DNA of 8,246 nt from Spirochaetaceae bacterium. GTDB taxonomy: Bacteria; Spirochaetota; Spirochaetia; Treponematales; Breznakiellaceae. This document shows positions 1 through 6,325 of the stretch, one piece after another. A model generated the notes under the pieces. That model did not search any database and had not been told where the DNA came from. It was given only the letters and a program-made list of their open reading frames with translations. The DNA lies in the NCBI GenBank assembly GCA_031280455.1, contig JAITGR010000135.1, forward strand, positions 1 to 8,246. The letters run 5' to 3'. Every line of letters starts with the position of its first letter. Within the stretch, counting starts at the first letter, position 1. Both the position numbers and the translations under genes were made by a program.

Positions 1-1
1 G

Positions 2-391
2 GTCGAGCGTGTTGATGAAACGGGCAAACGGCGGGGGCCGGAAGTATTCTGCGCGGTAGAAAGAACCGGGCACCACATGAGCGTACAAGACCTTGAAGCG
101 GGCGGCGGCGTGGCGGGACAAATACCGGAAGGATTAGGAGCGAAGGAACGGATGGCCTGGAAATTGAAAACGAAACGGGGGCGCGCGGTATATAAAAAGC
201 GCAAAGAGACCGTAGAGCCGGTATTCGGGGTAATAAAAAGCGTCATGGGATTCCGTCAGTTTCTTTTGCGGGGGCTTGAGAAAGCCGGTATCGAATGGGA
301 GGCGGTCTCTATTGCCGCCGCTTCCGTCTTTTGCTTTGTGCTTAGGGCGGGCAGGTATTCCCCCGCCTCATTCTTAAACCGAACCACATAG
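2..391 (+). CDS. IS1182-type DDE transposase, C-terminal part (5' end outside window)
   Basis: The frame is open from base 2 and ends at TAG 389-391, so the ATG at 77 is probably internal and the true start lies outside the window. The visible part reads like the C-terminal third of IS1182-type transposases: an AKERMAWKLKTKRGRAVY stretch, then KKRKETVEPVFGVIKSVMGF and RQFLLRGLEKAGIEWE. The conserved Glu in the TVEPVFG segment is the usual last residue of the DDE triad in this family. After IEWE the tail (about 35 residues, ending FLNRTT) no longer resembles the usual family ending, so the 3' end may be diverged, read through, or altered by a small frameshift. Family assignment is from recognised motifs, not a search. 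Whether the element is intact cannot be judged because most of it is outside. Confidence 0.8.
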   Translation, partial: VERVDETGKRRGPEVFCAVERTGHHMSVQDLEAGGGVAGQIPEGLGAKERMAWKLKTKRGRAVYKKRKETVEPVFGVIKSVMGFRQFLLRGLEKAGIEWEAVSIAAASVFCFVLRAGRYSPASFLNRTT

Positions 392-439
392 CAAGGCCGC
401 CCCGCCCGCTTAAATACCGAAAAAGGGTGTCCTGCGCCC

Positions 440-522
440 ATTCTAAACCTCCGGTAAACGACATGGAAAACGGATATGTGCCGTTTTATCTGCCATTCCG
501 TTTTTACACTATGGTTTAGAAC
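440..522. repeat. Nested inverted repeats downstream of the transposase
   Basis: TTCTAAACC at 441-449 is the exact reverse complement of GGTTTAGAA at 513-521. Between them AAAACGG (467-473) pairs with CCGTTTT (481-487) over a 7-base loop. This may be the end region of the insertion element or an RNA hairpin behind the transposase gene. No matching left end can be seen, so the role is open. Confidence 0.4.
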
Positions 523-547
523 GCCCTTTTTTCGGGTAGTTCCGCCT

Positions 548-565
548 AAAACGCCCTAACAGGGC
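548..565 (-). terminator. Candidate intrinsic terminator of the tRNA gene
   Basis: Read on the minus strand, GCCCT (565-561), a 3-base loop and AGGGC (557-553) form a 5-bp hairpin. A single G and four T follow (551-548). It starts about 22 bases past the 3' end of tRNA-Met, a sensible place for tRNA transcription to end. The short stem and short T run make it weak. Confidence 0.4.
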
Positions 566-587
566 TGTTTCAAGGCTTTTTTTGTTT

Positions 588-660
588 TAGCGGCGATAGG
601 GGTTGAACCTATGACATAACGGATATGAGCCGTTTGCTCTGCCAGTTGAGCTACGCCGCC
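588..660 (-). tRNA. tRNA-Met (CAT), elongator type
   Basis: A full 73-base cloverleaf can be folded on the minus strand. The acceptor is GGCGGCG with CGCCGCT (G1-T72 wobble). The D arm is GCTC/GAGC with an AACTGGCA loop. The anticodon stem AACGG/CCGTT encloses the loop CTCATAT, giving anticodon CAT. The variable loop is ATGTC, and the T arm is ATAGG/CCTAT with loop TTCAACC. The discriminator is A73 and is followed by AAA, so CCA is not encoded and must be added enzymatically. The anticodon stem lacks the three consecutive G-C pairs of initiator tRNA and position 1-72 is paired, which argues for elongator Met. An Ile2 tRNA (CAT modified to lysidine) is less likely from the acceptor sequence but not excluded. 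Confidence 0.93.
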
Positions 661-698
661 GTACGCTGGCTTACCGGTGGGCAACCCAGCACGTTGGT

Positions 699-727
699 AC
701 TGTAGCAAACTGGCGGTTTTTGGTCAA
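699..727 (-). promoter_or_regulatory. Sigma-70-type promoter of tRNA-Met
   Basis: On the minus strand TTGACC (727-722) and TACAGT (704-699) are separated by exactly 17 bases, and TGC directly precedes the -10, giving an extended -10. Transcription would begin near 692, leaving about 32 bases of leader before the tRNA 5' end at 660. It lies after the stop codon of the phosphatase gene, so the tRNA probably has independent transcription. Confidence 0.65.
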
Positions 728-756
728 GAATGCTGCTGCCCTGTCCCTGCGGGCCT

Positions 757-1971
757 TTACAAATACTGCACACGGACGGCTTTCATGTATTTCTCTTCGA
801 GGATGGTTTTGATGCGCTTTACCACGTTGCGCCGGATTTCAAGCTCGGCGGGCATTGTGGGGTCCTGGTGCGCTTCGTTGATTTTGGTGCCGACGACAAA
901 CGTGATGCTGTCGCTGTCGAGGAATAGGCTGGTAAGGCAGGCGGCGGGGCCGCTTCCGGGTGAATGCGAGTGTTCGGCGCACGCAAGCTCCTCGGCGGCG
1001 GCGGCGAGCGTGAGGATGCCTTCACAAACGAGGTCGGCGCCGTCCATCTGTGATTCGGCGGGAAAGCCGGCGGCGGGCGGGCGGCCCTGGTAGAGCGCTT
1101 TGCCAAGCTCGCGCGCGATAATCTGGGCGCTGGTGCCGCCGGAGATTATCTTTTTGCCGGGAAACTCGGCAAAAAGCCGCGCATACTCACGGTCGCTTTC
1201 GGGACGGAACGGCGGGCCTGTCATAACCAGCAGGTTGCGCGGCTTTCTGAAGTACATGACCGCGCAGGAAATGTCATCTTTGGGGTGGCCGTCGTTAATC
1301 GTTACCGCCGTCTGCACAACGGAGTGCGCGAGTGCGCCCGCGCTGATATGCGGCTCCGATTCGACCGCGCGGCGCACGTGGGCGCGCACGTTCTCCAGCC
1401 CCCAGCCCGCCGGAAAAGCGTTCCCGCCGAGGCCGGCCTGCGTAACCCCGTCGGAGAAAAACACAATCCTGTCGCCGGGCGCCGCCTGCAGCTTCGAAAG
1501 GAACAGCGTCTCGTTTTCGGGGCCGGTATTTTTGTTCTTGCGCTCAATCGGCATCCGCTCTTTTTCAAGCTCCACAAGTTCAGACCCCCGCAGCACAATG
1601 GCCGGCGGGCTTTCATACTCGATAATCCGCGCCGCCATGTCCTTTCGCGCCTCCACCAGCGTGAACGTTGCGTACGCAAGCCCGCGCTTGCTGCACACCG
1701 GCAGACTGTTGACGATAATCTCGGCGGCGCGCTCGGGCGCTATGTCCATCAGCACAAACTTGGAAATCATCGTCGCGGTAAGCGAGGCGAGCACGTTGGC
1801 CTTGATGCCGCTGCCCAGCCCGTCGGAGAGCGCGGCGATAATCCGGTTGCCCGCGCCGCACTTCTGCGCGAGGAACACGTCCCCCGCGGCGATCGGGCCG
1901 TATTTCGTGCGCGGGAATGAATCCACTTCAATAAACATGCTGCCTGCGGGGCGCGGGGGAGCGGCGGTCAT
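757..1971 (-). CDS. SpoIIE/PP2C-family serine phosphatase paired with HydS-like sensor
   Basis: A 404-residue, probably cytoplasmic, metal-dependent serine/threonine phosphatase. Residues about 12-242 form a SpoIIE-type PP2C domain. The metal-site motifs are visible: GDVF (Asp31), LSDGLGSG (Asp50-Gly51), FFSDGV (Asp174) and KDDIS (Asp232/Asp233), so it looks catalytically intact. Residues about 245-404 form a separate conserved-looking region (KKIISGGTSAQIIAREL, later AELEIRRNVVKRI) with no function I can name. The start overlaps the stop of the upstream hydrogenase-like gene by four bases (ATGA), implying translational coupling. Met12 (ATG 1938-1936), preceded by an AGG, is an equally plausible start because the domain begins there. 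SpoIIE-family enzymes usually dephosphorylate anti-anti-sigma (STAS) proteins; no STAS or kinase gene is in the window, so the substrate is unknown. The pairing suggests the phosphatase is the output of the sensor. Family confidence is high; the pathway is inference. Confidence 0.88.
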   Translation of the reverse strand: MTAAPPRPAGSMFIEVDSFPRTKYGPIAAGDVFLAQKCGAGNRIIAALSDGLGSGIKANVLASLTATMISKFVLMDIAPERAAEIIVNSLPVCSKRGLAYATFTLVEARKDMAARIIEYESPPAIVLRGSELVELEKERMPIERKNKNTGPENETLFLSKLQAAPGDRIVFFSDGVTQAGLGGNAFPAGWGLENVRAHVRRAVESEPHISAGALAHSVVQTAVTINDGHPKDDISCAVMYFRKPRNLLVMTGPPFRPESDREYARLFAEFPGKKIISGGTSAQIIARELGKALYQGRPPAAGFPAESQMDGADLVCEGILTLAAAAEELACAEHSHSPGSGPAACLTSLFLDSDSITFVVGTKINEAHQDPTMPAELEIRRNVVKRIKTILEEKYMKAVRVQYL

Positions 1972-3716
1972 TTCTTTGGTTTCCCCGCGGTGTAGGATTC
2001 GATAATCGAGTTGAGGATAGCCTCGGTCTCGGCGGCGTTTTCGCCGAGCAGGAATGCGATTTTCTGCACGGACTTAACGTTCTTGTCGATAATCTTTTTC
2101 GCCCGCGCCACCGTGTTGTCGCGCCGCGTCTGCGGTTTGGTGATGTCTTCCAGCACGCCGGCAAGCGTCTCGCCGCGCTCAATCTCGAAGATGTTCAGGT
2201 GGAAGATTCTGCCGTCGTGCCGGAACTCAAAGTCCACGCCGTCCTCCGCGTTCATCGCAAACGCTTCCTTAAAGTATTGCCCCAGTCCCGCCATCTTAAA
2301 GAGGTCGAAGCCGGTCATGCTGGGCGAGATTTCGTAGAGTTCCTCAATCTCGCTGCCCAAGAGGACGGCGAACTTCCGGTTGCACTCGATGATGTGGCAG
2401 TGCTTGTCCGCAATCACAATGCCGCTGGGCATCGCCTTGATGAGCGCGTTGGCCTTGCGCTGCACGAGGGAGCGCGTGTAGCTCGCGCACAGCGTCTTTT
2501 CCACGCGAGCGTCCAGCAGCGCCTCGGCGAAGGCGCGGCAGCTTTCGTACCCGCAGGCCGAGCAGTTAAGCTCGTCCTCTTTGCCGAACTTGCCGAGCTG
2601 GGCAAGCGCCGCGCGCAACTCGGAGGGCGAACTCTTACTTTTGGGCATCTCGACAGCAACGAGCGTTCCGGTAAGCGGAATATCACTGGCGGCGGTCTCT
2701 GCGTCCAGCACGTTGTCCGCCGATTCGGCGTAGGAAAGGAGCCGCGCGCGCCGGTTTATCGCCGAAGCGTCCCGCGTGATGCACGGGCCGTTCACGCAGC
2801 CCCCCTGACAGGCGAGCAGCTCCAGGAACAGCGGCGCTTCGAGGGTGCTGTAGGCGAAGGTGTCGCGGTTAAGCACTTCGGCGATGGTGTCCAGGCCCGA
2901 AATGACCATGTTGGACGTTTTGGAAAAGCCGTGGTATTTGCGCAGCGCGATGAGCATCCCGCCGTCCACCGGAAAGAAGCTGCCGCCTGCGGCGCGGCGT
3001 GGTACAAAGTCCGCGCCAGCGCACTCAGACTCCGGTATTTTTTCAGGCTCGATGCCCGCTTCGGCGAACCAGCGCTTCAGTTCGTCAAAGGTGAGCGCGC
3101 TGTTAATTTCTTTGAACTGGTCGGCCTCGCGCTTTTTGGCGATGCAGGGGCCTATGAACACGACGGCGGTTTTCTTGCCGTAGTGGTGGCGCAGGAAGGT
3201 CGCGTGGGCGAGCAGCGGCGAGGCGCGGTCTTCGAGGTAGGGGACGAAGGCCGGCGCATAGCGCTTGATGTACAGCACGACCGCGGGGCAGGCCGACGAA
3301 AGAAAGAGTTTCTGGCAGTCTTTTTTGCCCGCGCCGGCCTGGAGGTCGCAGGCGATGGCGGCGGAAACAAAGTCCGCGCCCAGGGCCGTCTCCGAGACGC
3401 CGTAAAAGCCGAGGCGTTTGAGCGCGGCGATAAGCTGCGCGGGGCTGCACTCGCAGAACTCGGCGGGGAACGATGGCGCGAGCGAGGCGAACACCTTTAC
3501 GCCGGGCTGAAAGAGGCGGCGTGCCTGGTCGAGGTCGCCGCGCGCACACTTCGCCTGCGCCGCGCAGCTGGTAACGCACTTCCCGCAGAACACGCACATC
3601 TTGGCGGTAATGTTCGGCATCCCGCCCTCCACGCGTATCGCTTTAACCGGACAGCGGGACAGGCACTTGTAGCAGGCGCGGCACTTCGCCGTATTCGTAT
3701 AAACCGGATAGTCCAT
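1968..3716 (-). CDS. HydS-like sensory [FeFe] hydrogenase with PAS domain
   Basis: 582 residues. Residues 8-57 are a 2x[4Fe-4S] ferredoxin domain (Cys12, 15, 18, 22 and Cys41, 44, 47, 51; Cys57 extra). Residues about 70-330 are the H-cluster domain: SSACPAVV (Cys143), GPCIAKK (Cys191) and LACQGGCVNGPC (Cys303, Cys307) supply all four H-cluster cysteines. The position of the proton-transfer Cys of catalytic enzymes is Ala142, and the two Met near the diiron site are replaced by Gly189 and Leu301, as expected of slow sensory types rather than bulk hydrogenases. Residues 385-410 carry C-x2-C-x4-C-x16-C, a further Fe-S domain. Residues about 422-527 are a PAS domain, followed by a helical tail (QKIAFLLGENAAETEAILNS). 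No transmembrane segment is seen, so it should act in the cytoplasm. It is the first gene of an operon with the SpoIIE-type phosphatase. The start at 3716 leaves 11 residues before the first cluster Cys but has no Shine-Dalgarno. The proposed role is H2 or redox sensing; the gene name hydS would be by analogy only. Confidence 0.9.
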   Translation of the reverse strand: MDYPVYTNTAKCRACYKCLSRCPVKAIRVEGGMPNITAKMCVFCGKCVTSCAAQAKCARGDLDQARRLFQPGVKVFASLAPSFPAEFCECSPAQLIAALKRLGFYGVSETALGADFVSAAIACDLQAGAGKKDCQKLFLSSACPAVVLYIKRYAPAFVPYLEDRASPLLAHATFLRHHYGKKTAVVFIGPCIAKKREADQFKEINSALTFDELKRWFAEAGIEPEKIPESECAGADFVPRRAAGGSFFPVDGGMLIALRKYHGFSKTSNMVISGLDTIAEVLNRDTFAYSTLEAPLFLELLACQGGCVNGPCITRDASAINRRARLLSYAESADNVLDAETAASDIPLTGTLVAVEMPKSKSSPSELRAALAQLGKFGKEDELNCSACGYESCRAFAEALLDARVEKTLCASYTRSLVQRKANALIKAMPSGIVIADKHCHIIECNRKFAVLLGSEIEELYEISPSMTGFDLFKMAGLGQYFKEAFAMNAEDGVDFEFRHDGRIFHLNIFEIERGETLAGVLEDITKPQTRRDNTVARAKKIIDKNVKSVQKIAFLLGENAAETEAILNSIIESYTAGKPKK

Positions 3717-3722
3717 GAGTAT

Positions 3723-3731
3723 ATTTTACCA
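3723..3731 (-). promoter_or_regulatory. Extended -10 promoter at the hydrogenase-sensor start
   Basis: On the minus strand TGG TAAAAT (3731-3723) matches an extended -10 element only six bases before the ATG at 3716. Transcription would then start at or next to the start codon, giving a leaderless mRNA, which fits the lack of a Shine-Dalgarno sequence. There is no good -35. On the plus strand a direct repeat TAGTGG (3743-3748 and 3750-3755) lies where a -35 or an activator site would be. Confidence 0.35.
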
Positions 3732-3788
3732 CGAATAGCGGGTAGTGGTTAGTGGCGCAATCAGTGCTTCTAATAAACACTTGGGACC

Positions 3789-3813
3789 GTTCCAAAACTT
3801 CAGTTTTTGGAAC
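3789..3813. repeat. Perfect 9-bp inverted repeat in the divergent intergenic region
   Basis: GTTCCAAAA (3789-3797) is followed after seven bases by its exact reverse complement TTTTGGAAC (3805-3813). It sits in the 156 bases between two divergent genes, the hydrogenase sensor and the lipoprotein. It could be an operator, an RNA hairpin or a dispersed intergenic repeat. No regulator can be named. Confidence 0.5.
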
Positions 3814-3844
3814 AAGCTCACTTTTCTTTATTTGGAAAAAACGG

Positions 3845-3865
3845 TATATTAGTGATACCAAGGAG
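3845..3865 (+). promoter_or_regulatory. Lipoprotein -10-like box and ribosome binding site
   Basis: TATATT (3845-3850) matches five of six -10 positions, but the -35 region (near TTTTCT at 3822) is poor. AGGAG (3861-3865) is a good Shine-Dalgarno seven bases before the ATG at 3873. It decides that start over the upstream in-frame ATG at 3807, which would place 22 non-signal residues before the signal peptide. Confidence 0.5.
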
Positions 3866-3872
3866 TCTGTGT

Positions 3873-6323
3873 ATGAAAAAAACAACTTTACTATTCTTAT
3901 TTGCCGGTGTTCTTTTTTTAGGGACATTTATTGCCTGCGATACGCCGGTTGCCAGGAAGGCGCCTGGGACTGAGCCCGATCCCGAGCCCTTGCCTGGTCT
4001 TGATATTGAGCCGGAGGAGCCGCTGTTTTACCCGACCGAAGAAGGCGGCATACAGATTACGGTAAAACTTACCGTGGGGGGCGATTCCAGGAACGCGAGT
4101 GTGGAAAAAGGCCGCATTATTATAGGTACTTATGGCTTTACCAGCGGCGGCATTAATTCCGACACTGTTTGGATGAAAAAAACACTCGCCCCGCCGGCGA
4201 GTCCGGACGACGTGGAATTTCTGCCGTTCGCCGCCGCCGAAGAATTTGTGCCGTTCACCGACACCATATACGGCTCATGGGGTTACACAGCAATAAGATT
4301 TATTGAAGGCGCCGCGAATTTCGGCCAGATTGATACCAACGGCGCCACCACCATTCATATTATGAAGAAAAACATTTTGTTAAGCGGCGACTGGGCGAAT
4401 ATGGCAGGGAGCACGTCGGCTTTTCAGGGGTGGTTTAACGGCGGTGGTTACACCCTCAAAAACCTCAGAATGAAAACTAGCGACCAGTACGCGGGCTTGT
4501 TCGCCAAGGTGCAGGGGAGTACTCGTGAGGGTGGTACGCGCATCGAAAACCTGCGGATTACTCTGGCGAATACGTCGGGAGCGTCCGCGCTAAAGCCGAG
4601 TACCAGCGAGTTTTACGCGAGTCCTGTTGTCGGGGAGATTATCGGCACCGGCACGACGGTTATCCGGCGTGTCGCCGTAAGCATGGATAAAGACAAAAGT
4701 ATAGCCGTAGGCATTGGCAGTGGGGGCAACGACCGCATTGTTTCGTTCGGCGGTATTGTGGCGAATGTTGCCACCTCCGCCGGTGCCCTGACTCATATCG
4801 AAGAATGTGCCGTCAACGTGCGGGTTGAGGGTGATACCGGATTTGACAAGGCATCCCGTGATGCGTCGCACACACCACGTCTTGTTGTGGGGGGTATTGC
4901 CGGCACCATTAACGCCGAAGGCCGCGTTATTATCAGAAACAACTACAGCATAGGGCGGGCGCTGCTAACCGGTGTCGCGCCGCTGGACGCCTCGCAGGCG
5001 GCAAAAAACTACCCCAAATTCGGGGGGGGGATTGTGGGGCTTTTTGCGAAAGGGCCGGGCAACGCGAACACCCCATCGGCGGTGTACAACAACTATGCGC
5101 ACTTTGATATTGAAATCACCGGCGGTATCTTGCATGAGACCGGTGCCGGCGCTAATTTTTTCCGCGCCGCAGGCGGTATTGTCGGCGCAAAATCGGAGAC
5201 GAACGACTCTTATTTGAGCGTTTACGGCAATTCCGTTATGACGCCAAGCCTTATAACGAATTATAAGTCGGGGTCGGGCGCCAACGAAATTATTTACGCA
5301 AAGCGAATTGTTGTTCTTAACAGAAGCTTCTCCGCGGACAAAGTGATAAATAAAGCCTCCAGCAGCAGTCAGGCGGTAAATAATACTGTCTGGGGGGGGG
5401 TAAAGGCGGAGTATGTCGCAAACGAGGATAAAAAGGACGTTGTCATTCCCGACCCGCCGACGGTTTTAGACGGCACCACGGTTACGGACGCCGGTGTATT
5501 CCTCAACACGCTCAACTACATAAATGCTGATTGGGATTTTGATTCGGTATGGATAATGGGTAAGGATATTGATGTTGTGTACGATATGGCGGAGCTGACA
5601 AGTCTGCAAACCGATCAACAACAGCACTACGGAGCGTACCCCTACCCCCTGCTCAGGTGGTTGTGCGGCGTTATTCCGGTAACGCAGGGGCTTTTTAAGC
5701 CGATTTCGTACTTAACGTACGGCGCGGACGGGTATGACAAATACGGGTACGACAAACAGGGGTACCACAAAGACCCACCCAACCTTAACCGCGATGGGTA
5801 CGACAAATACGGCGTATATGGCGGCTACCTGACAGGGGCGGAATACTACATGTACGAGGAGATGAGTGATCTTAGGCAGAACTGCACCATGCTGCCGCCC
5901 GGTTTTTCGTGGAGTTCGCCGCAGTATTACAAGCAAACCGCGACGGTGACAACCGGCGACTGGTCGGTAAAAGGCAGCGATCTTTCCGATGTGCCGGTGC
6001 CCAAAGACCACGGCCAGGCAGAAAACGAACCGCCGGTAGCGGCTGCCCAGGGGCGGCCATGCCCATGGGTCGATACCAACAACGACGGCTTTCACGATAC
6101 GCTGGGTTTTGGGAAGGACGGTTTTAACAGCAACGGCAAGAACATTTACGGGTACAACAGAAACGGAACCCACACAGATGGGTATACCAATGGCGGTGTG
6201 TTCAATGGGCAGTCGGTTGCTGACGGGCTGGATGTCTTTGGATTGCCGTGTCCCTGGATAGACGCGAATGACGATGGCAATAATGACATTACTGGTAAAG
6301 AGCAGTCTTTTTACGGTTATTAG
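3873..6323 (+). CDS. Large GLUG-like repeat surface lipoprotein, candidate phase-variable
   Basis: 816 residues from the ATG with a good ribosome binding site. Residues 1-21 (MKKTTLLFLFAGVLFLGTFIA) are a lipoprotein signal peptide and Cys22 the predicted lipidated residue; FIAC is a relaxed, spirochete-style lipobox. A Pro/Glu-rich linker (about 31-54) follows. Residues about 170-440 contain repeated GLUG-like motifs: NLRMKTSDQYAGLFAKV (197-213), FGGIVANV (292-299), VVGGIAGTI (338-346), FGGGIVGLF (383-391) and GGIVGAK (434-440), with intervening beta-rich segments, suggesting a beta-solenoid or adhesin-like fold. The C-terminal part has GYDKx pentapeptides (620-646) and two copies of PCPW(V/I)D-x-N/D-x-DG-x-x-D (729-742 and 792-805), resembling calcium-binding loops. 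Two in-frame G9 runs code for residues 384-386 and 507-510. The gene looks monocistronic and ends before a palindrome cluster. An exported, lipid-anchored surface or periplasmic protein is well supported; the ligand or adhesion role is inference. Confidence 0.85.
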   Translation: MKKTTLLFLFAGVLFLGTFIACDTPVARKAPGTEPDPEPLPGLDIEPEEPLFYPTEEGGIQITVKLTVGGDSRNASVEKGRIIIGTYGFTSGGINSDTVWMKKTLAPPASPDDVEFLPFAAAEEFVPFTDTIYGSWGYTAIRFIEGAANFGQIDTNGATTIHIMKKNILLSGDWANMAGSTSAFQGWFNGGGYTLKNLRMKTSDQYAGLFAKVQGSTREGGTRIENLRITLANTSGASALKPSTSEFYASPVVGEIIGTGTTVIRRVAVSMDKDKSIAVGIGSGGNDRIVSFGGIVANVATSAGALTHIEECAVNVRVEGDTGFDKASRDASHTPRLVVGGIAGTINAEGRVIIRNNYSIGRALLTGVAPLDASQAAKNYPKFGGGIVGLFAKGPGNANTPSAVYNNYAHFDIEITGGILHETGAGANFFRAAGGIVGAKSETNDSYLSVYGNSVMTPSLITNYKSGSGANEIIYAKRIVVLNRSFSADKVINKASSSSQAVNNTVWGGVKAEYVANEDKKDVVIPDPPTVLDGTTVTDAGVFLNTLNYINADWDFDSVWIMGKDIDVVYDMAELTSLQTDQQQHYGAYPYPLLRWLCGVIPVTQGLFKPISYLTYGADGYDKYGYDKQGYHKDPPNLNRDGYDKYGVYGGYLTGAEYYMYEEMSDLRQNCTMLPPGFSWSSPQYYKQTATVTTGDWSVKGSDLSDVPVPKDHGQAENEPPVAAAQGRPCPWVDTNNDGFHDTLGFGKDGFNSNGKNIYGYNRNGTHTDGYTNGGVFNGQSVADGLDVFGLPCPWIDANDDGNNDITGKEQSFYGY
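5022..5030 (+). repeat. Poly-G tract (G9), first in the lipoprotein gene
   Basis: Nine consecutive G follow TTC and are read in frame as three Gly (residues 384-386) within a GLUG-like motif. Gain of one G would bring a TGA at 5105-5107 into frame (about 411 residues). Loss of one G would bring TGA 5215-5217 into frame (about 447 residues). Confidence 0.95.
5392..5400 (+). repeat. Poly-G tract (G9), second in the lipoprotein gene
   Basis: Nine consecutive G after a T are read in frame as Trp-Gly-Gly-Val (residues 507-510). Loss of one G puts TAA 5401-5403 in frame immediately after the tract (about 509 residues). Gain of one G reaches TAA 5429-5431 (about 519 residues). Every single-base change removes the C-terminal repeat domain. 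Confidence 0.95.
5730..5810 (+). repeat. GYDKx pentapeptide-coding repeats (15-bp unit)
   Basis: Three adjacent 15-base units starting GGGTA encode GYDKY, GYDKQ and GYHKD (5730-5774). A fourth, GYDKY, follows at 5796-5810. They lie within the C-terminal part of the lipoprotein. Near-identical codons (GGG TAC GAC AAA) suggest recent tandem duplication. Confidence 0.75.
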
Positions 6324-6325
6324 AC

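Noticed and set aside
588..660. Initiator tRNA-fMet
   Set aside because: The anticodon stem is AACGG/CCGTT rather than three G-C pairs next to the loop, and the first acceptor pair is G-T, not the initiator-type mismatch.
1100..2005. Plus-strand 301-codon frame opposite the phosphatase gene
   Set aside because: Antisense shadow of the phosphatase. It is Ser/Arg/Pro-rich with no domain signal.
2199..3752. A 517-codon plus-strand open frame opposite the hydrogenase-sensor gene
   Set aside because: It is the antisense of a GC-rich gene with clear domains. Its translation is Arg/Ala/Gly/Val-rich without recognisable motifs. Long antisense frames are expected with this codon use.
3807..3872. Upstream ATG at 3807 as the lipoprotein start
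   Set aside because: It would place 22 residues before a canonical signal peptide. It also lies inside the palindrome region and lacks a ribosome binding site, whereas ATG 3873 has AGGAG seven bases upstream.
5392..5400. Poly-G tracts as evidence of a broken gene
   Set aside because: Both tracts are in frame as given and the reading frame is open through to 6323, so the gene is intact in this sequence.
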